Shown in pieces: positions 26,408 to 36,400 of a stretch of DNA of 64,000 nt (position 1 is the stretch's first letter; each line of letters begins with the position of its first letter). Location of the stretch: contig DATAKL010000057.1 in assembly GCA_036261625.1 (NCBI GenBank), positions 256,482 through 320,481 of the forward strand, read 5' to 3'. Position numbers and translations under genes: made by a program. Below the pieces are notes generated by a model that searched no databases, was not told the DNA's origin, and saw only the letters and a list, made by a program, of their open reading frames with translations. The DNA comes from JAAXKN01 sp036261625 (GTDB taxonomy: Bacteria > Bacteroidota > Ignavibacteria > Ignavibacteriales > SURF-24).

Positions 26408-27693
26408 AAATAGTATTAAAAAACGTGAAGCTGCTTAATCCGGAGCAGAAACTCAATCAGTCGGGCGATATGCTCGTCACCGACGGCGTAATTAAAAAAA
26501 TTGGGTCTCTTACCTCTGAAGACCTAAAAAATGCCAGAGTATTCGAATTAAATAATAAATATGTGGTCCCGGGACTTTTTGATATGCATGTTCACTTAAG
26601 AGAGCCGGGCAGGGAAGACGAGGAAACTATTATAACAGGAAGCAGCAGCGCCGCCTCAGGCGGCTTTACAGGGCTTGCATGCATGCCGAACACCAACCCG
26701 GCAATAGATTCGGCCGAACTGGTGAGCTTCATAAAGGAAAAAGCCAAAAATCATCTTGTCGATGTCTATCCCGTGGGTGCCGTAACAATGGAGCGCAAAG
26801 GGGAAGCACTTTCTCCAATGGCTGAATTAAATGATGCCGGGGTCGTTGCATTCAGTGACGACGGCGATGCTGTAAAGGATGCAAAAATACTCAGACTTGC
26901 TTTCGAGTATGCCTCAATGTATAACCTCCCTATTATGGAACACTGCGAGGATGAGTCCCTTAAAGGCGGCGCAATGAATGAAGGTGTGACTTCAACATTC
27001 TTAGGCCTCCCCCCGATGCCTTCAATTGCTGAGGACCTGACAGTAATGCGCGACATTATGATGGCTGAATACACGGGAGGCAAAATCCATATCACACACA
27101 TAAGCACAAAAAACGCAATTGAGATGGTGCGCCAGGCAAAGAAAAGGGGCATCAGGATCACTTCCGACGTTACTCCGCACCACTTCTCTTTAACTGAAGA
27201 AGCCCTTAAAACATACGATACAAATACAAAGATGAATCCTCCCTTAAGGACAAGAGCTGACGTGGATGCCGTCTTAGAAGGCTTAAAAGACGGCACAATT
27301 GACGCAATTGCAAGCGACCATGCCCCCCATTCAATTGAGGAAAAGGAAATGGAATTCATCTATGCCCCGAACGGTATTGTGGGCCTCGAGACAGAGCTCG
27401 GGCTTGCCTTAAGTGAACTTGTCAACAAAAAAGTTCTGACACTTGAAGAGCTTATTAAAAAACTGGCAATTAACCCCCGCAGGATACTTAACCTGCCTGT
27501 TCCGAAAATTGCTGAAGGGGAGATCGCAAACCTTACAATTATCGATCCGGAACTCATCTGGACGGTTGACGTTAAAGCATTCCGCTCAAAGTCAAAGAAT
27601 TCACCCTTCGACAAGCGCCTTTTAACGGGCAAGGCCCTGGGAGTTATTAATAAGGGCAAAATGTTCTTTGAAGATAAATTCTTTGCAATATAG
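26404..27693 (+). CDS. pyrC: Dihydroorotase (class I)
   Basis: A 429-residue zinc amidohydrolase that closes carbamoyl aspartate to dihydroorotate. The metal-binding motif DMHVHLREPG (about 60), HCED (about 180), HITHIST (about 234), and IASDHAPHS (about 302) fit the class I dihydroorotase active site. The gene starts within the pyrB stop codon (ATGA), so the two are coupled. The next pyr genes are not in the window. Length and motifs are normal. Confidence 0.96.
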   Translation: MKIVLKNVKLLNPEQKLNQSGDMLVTDGVIKKIGSLTSEDLKNARVFELNNKYVVPGLFDMHVHLREPGREDEETIITGSSSAASGGFTGLACMPNTNPAIDSAELVSFIKEKAKNHLVDVYPVGAVTMERKGEALSPMAELNDAGVVAFSDDGDAVKDAKILRLAFEYASMYNLPIMEHCEDESLKGGAMNEGVTSTFLGLPPMPSIAEDLTVMRDIMMAEYTGGKIHITHISTKNAIEMVRQAKKRGIRITSDVTPHHFSLTEEALKTYDTNTKMNPPLRTRADVDAVLEGLKDGTIDAIASDHAPHSIEEKEMEFIYAPNGIVGLETELGLALSELVNKKVLTLEELIKKLAINPRRILNLPVPKIAEGEIANLTIIDPELIWTVDVKAFRSKSKNSPFDKRLLTGKALGVINKGKMFFEDKFFAI

Positions 27694-27769
27694 TTTATTT
27701 ATTTTGCGCTTTAGCGGTTTAGTTCTTAATATGTAGTGTTTATACCCATTAACAACCCGTGGATACTGC

Positions 27770-28501
27770 ATGAAAGAAAGGAACTTGTATTTACTTCCGG
27801 CAGCAGTTTTATCTGCTGCCCTTATTATCTGTGCTGTAATTCTTGCTCTGACCTGGCGCGCAAACAGGAAAGCCGATCAGACAATTACGGTTACAGGTTC
27901 GGCAAAAAAAGAAATAACCAGTGACTTCGGTATCTTAAGAGGGAGCCTCTCTTCAAGGGCTCCTACGGCAGAAGAGGCTTTTAACGAGTTAAACCGCCAG
28001 AAGCCCATACTCCTTGAGTACCTCCTTTCAAAGGGATTCCCGGAGGATAAGGTTACTTTCTTTACAATCTCATCGTTTCCTGTTTATGAGGTTGGCCCAA
28101 ACAGGGCACAGACAGGAAAGATAATCAGCTATAACTACAGCCAGAGGATAGAGGTTACTTCAACCGACGTAAATAAAATTAGAGAGATGTCGCTTGAAAT
28201 AAGCTCGCTGGTAAAAAAGGGCGTATCGTTCATGGTGGAGATGCCTGAATACTATTATACCAAGCTTGCCGACCTGAAAATTCAGATACAGGCTGAAGCA
28301 GCAAAGGATGCAATTAACCGTGGACAGAGAATTGCTGAGGCAACGAACAGGCAGCTTGGGGCAATTAAGTCGGCAAGGATGGGAGTTCTCCAGATTACTC
28401 CTAAATATTCAAACATGGTTTCTGATTACGGTGTAAATGATTTGAGCTCAATTGACAAGGAGATAACGGCGGTAATTTCAGCTTCATTTCAGATTGAATA
28501 A
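27770..28501 (+). CDS. SIMPL-domain (DUF541) membrane-anchored protein
   Basis: A 243-residue protein with an N-terminal membrane segment (about 6-27) and a SIMPL/DUF541 domain over the rest, starting ITVTGSAKKEI and ending with ITAVISASFQIE. Members are periplasmic or secreted and their biochemical role is unclear; some are linked to oxidative stress or to interaction with signalling proteins. It lies 76 bp after pyrC on the same strand and could be cotranscribed, but has no evident link to pyrimidines. A strong bidirectional terminator follows. Confidence 0.88.
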   Translation: MKERNLYLLPAAVLSAALIICAVILALTWRANRKADQTITVTGSAKKEITSDFGILRGSLSSRAPTAEEAFNELNRQKPILLEYLLSKGFPEDKVTFFTISSFPVYEVGPNRAQTGKIISYNYSQRIEVTSTDVNKIREMSLEISSLVKKGVSFMVEMPEYYYTKLADLKIQIQAEAAKDAINRGQRIAEATNRQLGAIKSARMGVLQITPKYSNMVSDYGVNDLSSIDKEITAVISASFQIE

Positions 28502-28509
28502 GCTACTTA

Positions 28510-28545
28510 AAAAAGGCATACGCTTTTTGAAGCGTATGCCTTTTT
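28510..28545. terminator. Bidirectional intrinsic terminator between convergent genes
   Basis: A perfect 16-bp stem (AAAAAGGCATACGCTT and its complement) with a TTTG loop and T-runs on both strands. It ends both the SIMPL gene (+) and the exopolysaccharide-like operon (-). Confidence 0.9.
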
Positions 28546-28549
28546 AGAA

Positions 28550-30667
28550 CTACTTAAGGAGCGACATCTTTTTAATTTCCGAATATGAGCCTTCCCTCAG
28601 TTCATAGAAGTATATTCCGCTTGGAAGGCCTTTTGCGTTAAATGAAACAGAGTAGCTCCCGGCGGCCTTAAAGCCGTTAACGAGAGTAGCCACTTCACTT
28701 CCCAAAATATTATAAACCTTAAGCGTAACATTGCCCGGGCGTGATAGCGAAAACCTTATTGCTGTTGAAGGGTTAAACGGATTAGGGTAGTTCTGTGAAA
28801 GCGAAAAGCTCACAGGCAGTTCAGTTTTATTTTCCTGTTTAACCTCCGTAACAAGCGAAGGGTCGCCTTTGGCAAGTATTGTACCCCAGTCGCCTCCGAT
28901 CCATAAAGTTGAGTCGTTCATAACATATGAAGAGAAGAGGTCGTAACCGGTTGCAGCAAACTGCTGCGAAAAGGTCTGTCCGCCGTTACTGCTGAAAAGA
29001 ACCAGTCCCTGATCGCCAACAGCCCAGAGTGCCATGTCACTTCTGCTGGAAGCGGCATTAATATTAAGCGCAGTGTTGGTAGTAAGAGGTGTCCAGGTAG
29101 TCCCCCCGTTTACAGTTTTTAATATAGTGCCGTTAGTGCCTGAGGCGTATCCGTTATTTAAGTCGCGGAAGTCGACCGACAAAAGGGCGTAGGAGGAATT
29201 TGTGTTCTGGACTGTCCAGGTCTGCCCGCCGTTCTGTGTACGCATTATGAGTCCATTATCTCCGCAGATCCATCCGTTTTGGGTATCCCTGAATTTAACA
29301 CCGAACAAGATGCCTGCAGCCGGAGAGGTCTGGTATGTCCAGTGCAGGCCGCCGTCAGTTGTATGAATGATTTTCCCCTGGTCGCCCACGGCCCAGCCGT
29401 TTAGCTGATCGACAAAGCTTACCGATTCAATTGTTTTGGAATCTGTCTGTGTGTTGATCTGCTGATTCCAGTTTTGCCCGCCGTCTGAAGTATGGAGAAG
29501 AATGCCTAAGTCGCCTACCACCCAGAGGTTATCCTTGCCTATGGCGGCAGCGCCGTAGAAAGAGTCACCCGTAATTCCACGGGTTATTTCAGTCCAGGTC
29601 CGTCCGCCGTCTGAAGTTTTAAGCATATATCCGTACTGGCCTCCGGCATAGCCGTGCATGTTGTCTCCGAAAGTAACCCAGTTTACGCTGGGGTATTTAC
29701 CCATGTTGCTGAAGGTCCAGGCGTTCGTGCCTGTTTTAAGAGCTGTCAGTCCGAACTCGCCAACAGCAACGAGGCAGCCTGAGAAGCCTGAGGCCCCATG
29801 AACCGAAGCATATGTATTTAAGCTTTCACCCGTCCAACTGGCGCCCGAGTTCACTGAATGGAGCATTGTGCCGTTATCGGCCGATATCCAGTATTCAGTA
29901 GGGGAGAGGAAAGTGATGTCATTTAAGCCGATTGTAACGCCTGAGGCAACCGGGCTCCAGCTTGTTCCGCCGTCATGGGTCAGGTAAATGGTGCCTCCGT
30001 TTCCCAGTATGAAACCTGTTGACTGGTTTAGAAACTTTACAGTTGTATTGATAACAGTTGTGCTTTCGCCGATTGATTTCTGGCTCCAGTTGGTGCCGCC
30101 GTTGGATGTATAGAGCACGGTTCCATTTGAGCCCACGGCAAAGCCGGCAGTGCTGTTAATAAAGAATATGCCGTTGATATTTACAGTGGTCGGAACGCCT
30201 AAGGTCTGCTGAGTCCAGGTCTTTCCGCCGTTGGCGGTTGCGAGTATGGTTCCGTTGTCGCCTGCTGTCCAGCCATGGGAGCGGTCGATAAAGAAGATGG
30301 AGTTAAGGCCGTTAGGGTTGATTGGTGTTCCGTTACGGAGGTTCTGCTGGTTCCAGTTATAGCCCCCGTTTGTTGTGGCATATATGGAGCCGTCGTCACC
30401 TGCAATAAAGGCTGTTACTGAATCTACCACTGAGATGCTTCTGAGGTTATCGGTGATGGCTTCAAACTGGATTTCCCAGCTTTTGCCGCCGTCGGGGCTG
30501 AACATAATGGTTCCGCTTTCGCCTACAGCATAGCCGTAGAACTCATTGTAAAATGATACTGCCCAGAGTGTGTTTGCCTGCGGCTTCGGGTTCTGCCAGC
30601 GCCAGTCACCGGCATACAGAGCCAGGTTCAGTAACATTAAAATTATTAAAGTAACTTTTATTTTCAT
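28550..30667 (-). CDS. Ycf48-like double beta-propeller with T9SS sorting domain
   Basis: A 705-residue secreted protein. Residues 1-19 form a signal peptide. About 13-14 repeats of the form S/T-x-D/N-G-G-x-x-W follow, each with a strand pattern like Ycf48/BNR blades, enough for two seven-bladed propellers. The last 85 residues are a T9SS sorting domain starting SLSQNYPNPFNPSTAIRF. It should be exported across the outer membrane and attached to the surface or released. Its start lies 4 bp after the stop of the beta-barrel gene, so it is the last gene of the four-gene operon that also holds the GT2 synthase and deacetylase-like protein. A role in binding or organising the exported polymer is inferred. 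Confidence 0.9.
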   Translation of the reverse strand: MKIKVTLIILMLLNLALYAGDWRWQNPKPQANTLWAVSFYNEFYGYAVGESGTIMFSPDGGKSWEIQFEAITDNLRSISVVDSVTAFIAGDDGSIYATTNGGYNWNQQNLRNGTPINPNGLNSIFFIDRSHGWTAGDNGTILATANGGKTWTQQTLGVPTTVNINGIFFINSTAGFAVGSNGTVLYTSNGGTNWSQKSIGESTTVINTTVKFLNQSTGFILGNGGTIYLTHDGGTSWSPVASGVTIGLNDITFLSPTEYWISADNGTMLHSVNSGASWTGESLNTYASVHGASGFSGCLVAVGEFGLTALKTGTNAWTFSNMGKYPSVNWVTFGDNMHGYAGGQYGYMLKTSDGGRTWTEITRGITGDSFYGAAAIGKDNLWVVGDLGILLHTSDGGQNWNQQINTQTDSKTIESVSFVDQLNGWAVGDQGKIIHTTDGGLHWTYQTSPAAGILFGVKFRDTQNGWICGDNGLIMRTQNGGQTWTVQNTNSSYALLSVDFRDLNNGYASGTNGTILKTVNGGTTWTPLTTNTALNINAASSRSDMALWAVGDQGLVLFSSNGGQTFSQQFAATGYDLFSSYVMNDSTLWIGGDWGTILAKGDPSLVTEVKQENKTELPVSFSLSQNYPNPFNPSTAIRFSLSRPGNVTLKVYNILGSEVATLVNGFKAAGSYSVSFNAKGLPSGIYFYELREGSYSEIKKMSLLK

Positions 30668-30671
30668 TTCA

Positions 30672-32015
30672 TTAGAATCCTATTCCTATTGTTCCTGATA
30701 ATTGATAAGATGAAAAGTCGTTATAGTCGTCGTTGGACTGGTTTCTTACGATTCCGGTGCCAAGCATTAGGTCGAGGTTAAGTCTTTCAAAAAGAGTAAA
30801 TCCTTTTGAGACGTAGAGTTCGAGAGAATTTGTAAGGTCTGAACGTTTTTCATTGTTTATCTGAACACCCTCAAGGTTAAGGGCGGGTGCTTCAAAGTTT
30901 TTCTTTTGGAAACTATATTCAACCGACATCTGCATACTCCATGGCAGAGGCTGGTCTAAAGCGATTTTGGTTTCAACGCCCTGATAGCTGAAGAAGTCGT
31001 TGTACAGATCTTCAGAAAGCATCGACGTATTTGCGTACTGAGCAAGATATCTTGTCAGTGTTTTTGGGTTATACCTGTATAGGAAACTGGTTTTAAGCCG
31101 GGTTGCGCCCTGCCAGCTTTTGTTGAAGAACAATCCTGCTGTATATTGTGTTGTTCCGTTTTCCTGGGGCTCCAGCAGTATCTTCTTATCTGAAGGAACA
31201 GATATCTTCGAGCCAAGTTTTCCTTTTCCCTGGCTCTTCTGATTGAAACTGCGTTTGGTTTCAAACTTTGTTGTATCGTAGACTGATGTGGTATAGTATT
31301 TTATTCCGCCCGACAAAGAAAGACCGTACTGGAAAGACCCGTTATACTTACTGGCTATCTGTATATGGAGCTGATCTGTCAGGTTCGAAAGCTCAGTTAT
31401 GTAGGCGTAATTTCTAAGTCCCAGGGAATTTGTAATTCTAAGCTGAAAAGCATCGGCAGGCACTGTCTTGTAATAAACTGTGAGTCCCGATCCGAAATTG
31501 TCGAATTCCTTAAAGGCAGTCTTATCGTGCCTAGCCCCCAGGATGGCGGTAAAGCCGATGTAAGAGGCCGATGAATCCAGAAGAGCGCTTTCGTATGAAT
31601 CCTCATCCTCCTCCGGTGAGGTTTCAACATCACCGGAGGAGGAGGTTGAGTCTTCACTGTTTTCAGAGTTACTTTCGGAAACCTCCTTAGCCGGAATCTT
31701 CTTTTCTGTAAGTCTTAGGTTATACCTGGCAAAAAGGTTGTGCTCGTAATAATTCCTGTCGCTTAACTGGTTGAAGAGCGTAAGCCCGCTTACATAGCTG
31801 AAGGAGAGGTTAGAGCTTGTGAACTCCTTCAGGTAATTCATCTCTAGGTACGACTGCCTGAGCTGGTCGGGCTTTTTCTGATAATTATAAAGCGGGTTCT
31901 CATTATAGCCAAAACTAGTATTGCCGTAGAATGAAAACTGTGCTGAAGCCCTTGAGGAAAAGATGACTAAAAGTGCTGCCAGGAAGAAAAATATCTTACT
32001 TTTCTTGCAGTTCAT
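30672..32015 (-). CDS. Outer-membrane beta-barrel protein of unknown family
   Basis: A 447-residue protein I do not recognise. It has a signal peptide (about 1-25, ending ASAQ), then many alternating-hydrophobic beta strands (for example NLSFSYVSGLTLF and SMQMSVEYSFQ). Its C-terminus is YQLSGTIGIGF with a final phenylalanine, as outer-membrane barrels recognised by BamA usually have. A 30-residue loop rich in Ser, Asp and Glu (about 112-142) interrupts the barrel. The start overlaps the stop of the GT2 synthase by 20 bp, and the next gene starts 4 bp after its stop. In this operon it is the best candidate for a polymer export or docking pore, by analogy with PgaA or PelB; that is inference. 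Confidence 0.7.
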   Translation of the reverse strand: MNCKKSKIFFFLAALLVIFSSRASAQFSFYGNTSFGYNENPLYNYQKKPDQLRQSYLEMNYLKEFTSSNLSFSYVSGLTLFNQLSDRNYYEHNLFARYNLRLTEKKIPAKEVSESNSENSEDSTSSSGDVETSPEEDEDSYESALLDSSASYIGFTAILGARHDKTAFKEFDNFGSGLTVYYKTVPADAFQLRITNSLGLRNYAYITELSNLTDQLHIQIASKYNGSFQYGLSLSGGIKYYTTSVYDTTKFETKRSFNQKSQGKGKLGSKISVPSDKKILLEPQENGTTQYTAGLFFNKSWQGATRLKTSFLYRYNPKTLTRYLAQYANTSMLSEDLYNDFFSYQGVETKIALDQPLPWSMQMSVEYSFQKKNFEAPALNLEGVQINNEKRSDLTNSLELYVSKGFTLFERLNLDLMLGTGIVRNQSNDDYNDFSSYQLSGTIGIGF

Positions 32016-33330
32016 CTGCTGCGGGCTCCTTTGTTGTTTCTTCTGTCTTCTGCTGCTTTGGTATCTGCGAGGGTTTTACTTCGAATCGCACGGTCTTATC
32101 CCAGGTGCGTTTCTCTCTTTTTATATATTCCGAATAGATAGCCTTAACTACAATGTAGATCCAGAGCTGGCAGTAGCTGAAATAGCTGAGGATGATCAGG
32201 AAAACGTTCTTAAAGCTTTCCTCCTCATCGAAGGAAATTGCAAGCGTAATTTCGAGTATGAAAAGGAAGAAAGCCATTATCCAGACAAACGTGTACGGGC
32301 CGGGAAGAGCAATGCTGACCAGGTTGAGCGCGCTTATAATAAAAAGAACATCCGAGATCAGTATTGCAGCAAAGAACACGTAATAAAGTGAAAGGTTATA
32401 TAAAAGATCAAAAGCCAGGCGCTTATTCTTAAACTTGGGTATCTGCTTGAAAAACTTTGCTATAACGTAGTTATTGCCCCTTACCCATCTCATGCGCTGC
32501 TTGATCCATACCTTCCACTCCTGAGGTTCCTGTTCGTAGGTAATTGAATAGGGGATAAACTTGATTTTGTAGCCTTCCTGGTAGATTCTGATGCTGAGTT
32601 CGGAATCTTCCGTAAGTGCGTCTTCATCCCAGCCGCCCAGCTTATTGATGAGCCAGTTCCACATTACAAAATTAGTCCCGGGAAGAGTTGCTATCCTATG
32701 CATCTGCCAGCGCCCGGCCTGAAGCATCGACTGGAAGCTCAGGGTTTCAATGTTAATAAACCTTGTAAGGAGGTTTGTATTTTTATTGACTGTTCTGAAT
32801 TTCCCTAATACGGCCCCCAGTTCCTTGTGCGTCGTCAGCTGGATTACCAGATATTTCAGGGCATTTTCGTCGGGCGTATTGTCTGCGTCATAAATGGCAA
32901 TCACCTCACCTTTGGCCTGCTTTATGCCGAGATTCAGTGCGCGGCTTTTTCCCTTTCCCCCTTCTCCCTTGGGAACATCATAAAGCACGACACGGCTGTC
33001 TGAAGAAGCATAGTGTTCTATGATCTCTTTGGTCCTGTCCTTCGAGCCGTCGTTGATTACAATTATTTCAAGTTTATCTTTGGGATATTTTAGCCTCAGC
33101 ATTGCTTCAATTGTATGTCCAATTACCTTATCCTCATTGTGTGCCGGAATAAGAATTGTGCAGGAAGGCAGGTCGTATTCTTTGGAATCGACTTCCTTTT
33201 TTTCCTTAAGGGATTTCATATAGTTGAAGTAACCATATACGGTAAGGATAAACTGGTAGCCTATCATAAACCATATGAGTATTACAGCAACGACGAACAA
33301 AAAGCTTAAATCTACTTCTAAGACTGACAT
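31996..33330 (-). CDS. Processive GT2 glycosyltransferase (PgaC/BcsA-like synthase)
   Basis: A membrane-bound family 2 glycosyltransferase of about 444 residues. The motifs of polymerising GT2 enzymes are all present: INDGSKDRT (nucleotide), IYDADNTPD (metal), TEDSELS (catalytic base region) and QRMRW (QxxRW, product binding). One N-terminal helix (about 10-35) and about four C-terminal helices (about 310-420) frame the catalytic domain. It probably makes and extrudes a polysaccharide such as a beta-linked amino-sugar polymer. The frame runs upstream to 33420, but ATG 33330 has AAAGGA in good position. The last 20 bp overlap the beta-barrel gene. A 115-bp gap separates it from the deacetylase/hydrolase gene upstream. 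Confidence 0.9.
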   Translation of the reverse strand: MSVLEVDLSFLFVVAVILIWFMIGYQFILTVYGYFNYMKSLKEKKEVDSKEYDLPSCTILIPAHNEDKVIGHTIEAMLRLKYPKDKLEIIVINDGSKDRTKEIIEHYASSDSRVVLYDVPKGEGGKGKSRALNLGIKQAKGEVIAIYDADNTPDENALKYLVIQLTTHKELGAVLGKFRTVNKNTNLLTRFINIETLSFQSMLQAGRWQMHRIATLPGTNFVMWNWLINKLGGWDEDALTEDSELSIRIYQEGYKIKFIPYSITYEQEPQEWKVWIKQRMRWVRGNNYVIAKFFKQIPKFKNKRLAFDLLYNLSLYYVFFAAILISDVLFIISALNLVSIALPGPYTFVWIMAFFLFILEITLAISFDEEESFKNVFLIILSYFSYCQLWIYIVVKAIYSEYIKREKRTWDKTVRFEVKPSQIPKQQKTEETTKEPAADELQEK

Positions 33331-33444
33331 TAGTTTTCCTTTAATTAATAGAACAGCAATAAGTAATACATTATGCAAAAAATGGGGCGGCAGCTGAACT
33401 AAAGATATCAGCGCCGCCATTTCATATCAGCACCGCCGTTTTGT

Positions 33445-36400
33445 TTAGCGGTATTTTCTTTTATATATCTTCATTGAAAAGTACATAACAACAAGCATCA
33501 TAATTGCAATTGATCCGAAGATTGCAATTCCGTTTGAACTCCAGAGGCTGGTCAGGTTGATTCCGTATGAGAATGTATCTCCTGCAACCAGTTCCACCTC
33601 ATGGTGTCCTGCCGGTAAAAATATGCTGTAGCAGTCGTTTCCTTTCATAACGCTGAAGCCGTATTCCCGTCCGTCTATCTTTAGGCTGCCCGGTTCGCGG
33701 TTCAAGGAAATAACGTTTCTGGATCCTGACTCATATTCAAATTTTATTTCCTGCATTCCATATGCTACTGAGAGGACGTTGCCAGTAAAGGACATTATCC
33801 TGGTCTGAAGCTCATGGGTTGAGAATGTGTGAGTAATATCCTTGTTAAGCTTCACTACGTGCCGACCTGCCGGTACGAGATATGAGTTCTCCCTTGAAGG
33901 GGCAATCGGATTTCCGTCCAGGAGTATCTCCCTGACCTCCTTTGGAAGGCGGATTATAAAAGAGCAGGGTGAGTTTGTCTCATATCCGTCTCCTGTATAA
34001 TGGTACTCTACCTGGCTTGCCAGAGCATAGGGGAAGAAGAACAAATCCTGCGGGTTCACGCTCGACTCGGCATAGATTGTGAGTCTCGGCGCCCCTATGG
34101 AAGCCGCCTTTACCAGAAGGAAGCTTTCCGTGCCGGTCTGTATCTGTGTCGGGAAGGGTGTTGCATGTGACTCGTTGTTCCTGAAGTTAAGAATATTAAG
34201 GTCAAGCAGAAGCTTTGTCGAGTCGCCGATCAGAGTTTTGTATTTCTTTCCTATTTCCACATAACGCATCGGGTCGGTCGACCAGAGGTTCTGAGGATCT
34301 TCCACCTGCAGGAGGAAGTTATATTTTTTCTCAAGAGGAATAATACTGTTCATATCGACGCCGATATAATCCCTTAGTTCCGGGGACCCGTAACTGTCCA
34401 TTGCAGTTACAATTACCTGGAAACCTTTCTTGCCTCTGGAAATATTTGTAAAAGCCGAAAGGAGTCTGTTGTAAACTTCGGAAAGCTTACTGATTCTGTA
34501 TTCTGTTACGGCATTTTTTACAGCCGGGTTAGTCTTCCAGTATGAAGCTGAGGCAGGATTAAATATTTTCTTAAGATCCATGCCGTACTTCTGCCTGAAC
34601 TCCTTTTGAGCCGATGGGTGCATTGGAGTGTATAGGTTCGGATTGTCGAGCCCCTTTCCGGCTTCAAAATAAAGCTCTGCCAGGTTTACTCCGTCCCAAT
34701 CATATGAAGAGAGAAAGTTCGTGAATTCCTGCGTCATTGCCCTCAGGCATTCCGGGTCTGTAAGTGCCACGGGGTAGCGCCATGAGGGGCGGACGTCTTC
34801 ACCCTTAAAGTTTTTTTCTCTCCACTCAGGGTGTTCCTGCCAGAACTTGAGGCTTACCTGCGGGGGCTCTAGCCAGGCATAGACAAGTATGCCGTTGGCG
34901 TGCGCCAGCTCGATGAGCTTCTTATAGTTGTAAGTATATTTCGGGTACTTGTGCCAGCCTGCCACATGTATAATTCTTATGCCCTCATGGACCCACTGTT
35001 TTACTAAATCCTCAGTGCTTGTAGTGTGCCTGAAGCCCGGATCGAAGTAAACCTCCATGTTGTCGCGCCTTACCGAAGGTCTTAACCGGAAGTACTTTCT
35101 TACGTGTTCCATCAGGAAAGGGTAGAGACTGTACCCGTGCTGCGAATGCGGATCGAATCTGGAGCTCATGAAAAGAACCCTGCCTTGTCCGAACTGCCTG
35201 CCTATTTCTATGGGAGCGCCTGAGAAGTCATCTGTACTGAAAACCTCGTCTGCTTTGTCCTCAATTTCAAGTTTATTGAGAAGTTCGCCTTCCCTCCAGA
35301 ATATTTTTTCTTCCGGGAAATACTTATCCCTGATCCCGTGAACTTTTATCCTGGTTTGGCTGAATTTAATGCCCAGTTCCTTGGCAACCTCGTTTTTTGT
35401 ATCTGTAATTAAGTTTCCGCCCTGTTCAACGTACTCTGTTATAATGTCGTAATCCTTCGGCTCAAGTGAATCCACTGCAGCATAAGGGACAAGAAGGAGG
35501 CTGTAGTTTCCGGGGTTTATCGCCTCACCGGTAAATATCGTATCCACATTGATATTTACGCTTTTGAAGGCCGAGACAAGCGAGGCCTGGTCGTTGTAGG
35601 CCGCACCTTTGGCATAATGGTTCCAGAGAACAGCCACCTGTGCGCTTTGCCACTTTTCCTCTGTATGGAAAAACTTATTGTAAAGTCTCTTGAAGAAGTT
35701 TACCAGCTTTTCAAAAAATGAAGGTTCATATTCCTTAAATTCAATCGGTTCGGCTTTGTAGAGTTCACCGGGCTTAAGCTTGATCTCTTTTGTCTGGAGA
35801 CCAGAGAGCTTCTTATCTGAAATGGTTTTTTTAATTACCTCGCCTTTTGCATCCAGGTAGGATTCTGTAAGGTACTGGTCGTTAAGTTTAATTGAATATT
35901 CCTGCTGCTCGCCGGTAAGAATAATTCTGTTATTTGTTTTAACCCAGTTATCGTAGTCCTTAAGGTCGATATATGTATAGCCCAGGGCGCGTATGCCGTC
36001 AACTAATTCCTTGAGGAGACTTACGTCCAGAAACGAATGGAAGAAGCAGGCTGCAAAGCCGTCGCGCACGTTAAGGTTTACCCTGGCACCCTGAATAATA
36101 TTCTGGACGTACTTCCGGCTTACGTTAATATCCTTATCGAGTGGAACGTAGCCCAGGTTTTCAGGGAATATCTTCTGTCCGAAGAGATCCTTATTTATAA
36201 TGTAAGGGAAGTACTGGCTGTAGTCGGAGTTTTCAATGGCAAGTCTCTGTTCAATAGCTGTGCTGAAGTACTGTCCAATGGTTTTATAAAGAAGAAATGA
36301 CGCCGTATAGTGAGGTGTTTCCCAGGCAATAGGGTAGAGGCCATTTTTCATGAACTCCTGAATGCCCAGTTCAATTTTTTTACGTATATCACCTTCGGTC

